A DNA stretch of 64,000 bases from an uncultured Clostridia bacterium (GTDB lineage: Bacteria; Bacillota; Clostridia; Christensenellales; Aristaeellaceae): the NCBI GenBank assembly GCA_944333055.1, contig CALVKT010000007.1, forward strand, positions 1 through 64,000. The letters run 5' to 3'. A model generated the notes under the pieces. It was given only the letters and a program-made list of their open reading frames with translations. It did not search any database and was not told the origin of the DNA. Below are positions 62,165-64,000 of the stretch, one piece after another (the stretch's first letter is position 1; every line of letters begins with the position of its first letter). Position numbers and translations under genes: made by a program.

Positions 62165-63234
62165 CTGGAAAGCACCTCCCCGGCCTCGTCATAGAGGCTG
62201 ATGCGCACGGCGTCAAAGCGGATGTGCACCCGCTCGCCGACCTCGTGCACGGTCGCAGTGTCCTTGGTGTATTCGTTGATGATGAGCATTTGCCCGTCGT
62301 CAAGCTTCACTTCATACTCGATGAAGTCGCCCAGGAACGTGGAAAAGAGCACCGTGCCTGGCATGCCCTGCGCCGCAAAGAAGAGCTGCTCCGGGCGCGC
62401 GGAGAGCTGCGCCTCGCCCGTGCAGTGCCTTCGCACCGGCACGTCGATGTCCAGCTCGCCCTTGATGCAGACGCGGGCCACGCCGCCTTCGCAGCCGGTC
62501 ACCTCGCAGTTGAGGAAGTTGCTCACGCCGATGAAGCCCGCGACGAACGGGTTCTCCGGCCTGGCGTAGATCTCGCGCGGCGTGCCGATCTGCATCACGC
62601 GGCCCTGATTCATGACGGCGATGCGGTCGGAGATGGCCAGCGCCTCCTCCTGATCGTGCGTGACGTAGATGGTGGTGATCCCCAGACGGCGCTGGAGCTT
62701 CTTGATGATCGAGCGCATCTGCACGCGCAGCTTGGCATCCAGGTTGGAGAGCGGCTCGTCCATCAGCAGCACGCTCGGCTCGATGACGAACGCGCGCGCC
62801 AGCGCCACGCGCTGCTGCTGGCCGCCGGAGAGCTCGCTGGGTTTGCGCTTGGCCAGCGGCAGAATCTGCACCAGCTCCAGCGCCTCCTTCACGCGCCGCT
62901 CGATCTCCTCTTTGCCCACCTTGCGCGCCTTGAGGCCGTAGGCGACGTTCTCCTCCACCGTCAGGTGCGGAAAGATCGCGTAATTCTGGAAAACCATGCC
63001 GATATCGCGCTTGTGCGCGGGCACGTCGTTGATGCGGTTTTCACCGAAGTAGAAATCTCCGCCTTCGATGGAGTTAAAGCCCGCGATCATGCGCAGCAGC
63101 GTCGTCTTGCCGCAGCCCGACGGCCCCAGCAGCGTGAAGAACTCGCCCTGCTCAATGGTCAGAGAGACGTCGTGCAGCGCGGTAAAGTCGCCGTAGCGCT
63201 TGACGGCGTGTTGGATGATGACTTCGTTGCTCAT
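62161..63234 (-). CDS. ABC importer ATPase (FbpC/PotA-like)
   Basis: 357 residues. Walker A GPSGCGKTT, Q loop VFQNYAIFPH, signature LSGGQQQR, Walker B VLLMDEPLSNLD and the switch histidine in THDQEEA are intact. A C-terminal TOBE-type regulatory domain follows (about 275-355). It powers the fused permease. The operon order binding protein-ATPase-permease is that of ferric-iron and related importers. Confidence 0.94.
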   Translation of the reverse strand: MSNEVIIQHAVKRYGDFTALHDVSLTIEQGEFFTLLGPSGCGKTTLLRMIAGFNSIEGGDFYFGENRINDVPAHKRDIGMVFQNYAIFPHLTVEENVAYGLKARKVGKEEIERRVKEALELVQILPLAKRKPSELSGGQQQRVALARAFVIEPSVLLMDEPLSNLDAKLRVQMRSIIKKLQRRLGITTIYVTHDQEEALAISDRIAVMNQGRVMQIGTPREIYARPENPFVAGFIGVSNFLNCEVTGCEGGVARVCIKGELDIDVPVRRHCTGEAQLSARPEQLFFAAQGMPGTVLFSTFLGDFIEYEVKLDDGQMLIINEYTKDTATVHEVGERVHIRFDAVRISLYDEAGEVLSR

Positions 63235-63263
63235 AATGCCTGTCCTCTCTCAGAAGCAAAGAA

Positions 63264-63285
63264 GGGGGACATCGGCATGTCCCCC
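63264..63285 (-). other. Intercistronic hairpin between binding protein and ATPase
   Basis: GGGGGACAT-gccg-ATGTCCCCC, a 9-bp stem followed on the minus strand by TTCTTTG. Such structures often attenuate or stabilise, so that the binding protein is made in excess over the ATPase and permease. Confidence 0.7.
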
Positions 63286-63319
63286 CGGTAAGTCGCCTGA
63301 TGGTTTGCAGATCGAGGGC

Positions 63320-64000
63320 TTACTCCTCGGCCTCGATGGTCAGGTCGTTCCACTTTTCGACGATCTCCGCCTTGTTCGTCGCGGCGTAGGCGAAGTCGTA
63401 GTCGCCCAGATCCAGCGTGTCCAGGCCGACCAGGCCGACCGGGGTCAGGTCGCTGCGCACGGGACGGCGGGCCCAATCGGCGTTCTGCGCGGTCTGGCAC
63501 TCCAGGCCGGTCACGAAGTCGATGAAGAGCTTGGCATTCTCCGGGTTCGGGCAATCCTTGATGAGCGCGACGCCATCGGGCACGGCGGAGTTCTTCGCCG
63601 GGTAGACGTAGCCGATATCCGGGTTGTCGTTATACAGCACGGCGGACTTCTCGATGGTCACGCCCACCGCATATTCGCCGGAGGCCACAAGCTTATGGCA
63701 ATTGCCGGAGGAATCCTGCACCTTGCCGTCGAGGTTCTTGATGAAGTTGAAGACCATCTCCCAGCCCTCGTCGATCGTCGGCTTGGAGAAGAGCATGGTG
63801 CACAGCTGCGTGTAGGCGGAGCCGGACTTCGCCGGGGACGCATAGGCGATTTGCCCCTTGAGCTTCTCGTTGCACAGGTCTTCCCAAGTCTTGGGCACGT
63901 CCTCTTCGGCGATCAGCTTCTTGTTGTAGATGATGACCATGGGCAGCGGGGACTCGCCGATCCACATGTCATTCGCATCTTTGTACGCCTCGCCGATCAC
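63320..64000 (-). CDS. ABC importer substrate-binding protein (partial)
   Basis: 226 residues, open at the right edge, so the signal peptide and N-terminal lobe are missing. The sequence VIIYNKKLIAEEDVPKTWEDL and QIAYASPAKSGSAYTQLCTM is that of periplasmic-binding-protein type 2 (FbpA/ferric-iron-like) proteins, with the hinge and C-terminal lobe present. It delivers the substrate to the fused permease. Ligand residues cannot be judged without the rest. Confidence 0.9.
   Translation of the reverse strand: MIGEAYKDANDMWIGESPLPMVIIYNKKLIAEEDVPKTWEDLCNEKLKGQIAYASPAKSGSAYTQLCTMLFSKPTIDEGWEMVFNFIKNLDGKVQDSSGNCHKLVASGEYAVGVTIEKSAVLYNDNPDIGYVYPAKNSAVPDGVALIKDCPNPENAKLFIDFVTGLECQTAQNADWARRPVRSDLTPVGLVGLDTLDLGDYDFAYAATNKAEIVEKWNDLTIEAEE

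Overview
The window is GC-rich chromosomal DNA from an endospore-forming member of the Clostridia (Firmicutes). Spore genes are the clearest marker: spoVAC, spoVAD, spoVAE, a gerM homologue and a 26-codon spoVM. Other markers are a tyrosine T-box leader, consensus sigma-A promoters with 17-bp spacers, strong Shine-Dalgarno sites, a pyruvate phosphate dikinase and a sodium-pumping biotin decarboxylase operon, which point to an anaerobic, fermentative lifestyle. I cannot name the genus. Nearly everything looks like stable core genome. I found no insertion sequence, prophage, CRISPR array, toxin-antitoxin pair or obvious defence island.

Layout. 1-6.1 kb: the end of tatC, then (minus strand) spoVAE, spoVAD, a pair of palindromic direct repeats, glmS, spoVAC with a coupled 45-codon reading frame, a PHP phosphoesterase and rpsT. 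6.1-11 kb (minus): an nfeD-floA-membrane protein-LytTR regulator operon, two overlapping uracil-DNA glycosylase genes, a small membrane protein and trmL. 11-13.3 kb (plus): tyrosine T-box, tyrS and a YigZ-family gene. 13.3-20.6 kb (minus): a carboxyltransferase / sodium pump / biotin carrier operon, an mnmM-type methyltransferase and a secreted protein. 20.7-30.6 kb: an Mrp-type Fe-S carrier ATPase (plus), a 2583-residue secreted repeat protein (minus), and an acyl-ACP thioesterase with a Nif11-like small protein (plus).

30.6-44.3 kb: a membrane protein with a Thr/Pro stalk, an alpha/beta hydrolase flanked by copies of a 21-bp terminator-like repeat, ppdK, recG, fakA-type yloV, yloU, rpmB, a small membrane protein, spoVM, a rotamase-like lipoprotein and a DUF6056 membrane protein. 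44.3-53.6 kb (mostly minus): topB, dnaB, rplI, a DUF2232 protein, a YwaF-like protein, a beta-propeller, a TSCPD-domain protein, a left-handed beta-helix acyltransferase and glmM. 53.8-64 kb: a helical-repeat gene of unusual composition, eight tRNA genes under one consensus promoter, a phosphodiesterase, rdgB, gerM, rqcH (plus), and an ABC importer whose binding protein runs off the right edge.

How the genes fit together. glmS, glmM and the beta-helix acyltransferase belong to amino-sugar supply for the cell wall. The SpoVA proteins, SpoVM and GerM act in spore assembly and dipicolinate handling. The oad operon couples decarboxylation to sodium export. Two gene-order blocks match Bacillus subtilis with losses: spoVM-rpmB-yloU-yloV-recG lacks the serine dehydratase genes, and gerM-rdgB-ysnB lacks rph. 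The most interesting deviations are glmS inside the spoVA locus, a cysteine-free glycosylase paralogue, the giant surface protein with no visible cell-wall anchor, and several tRNAs with irregular T arms.
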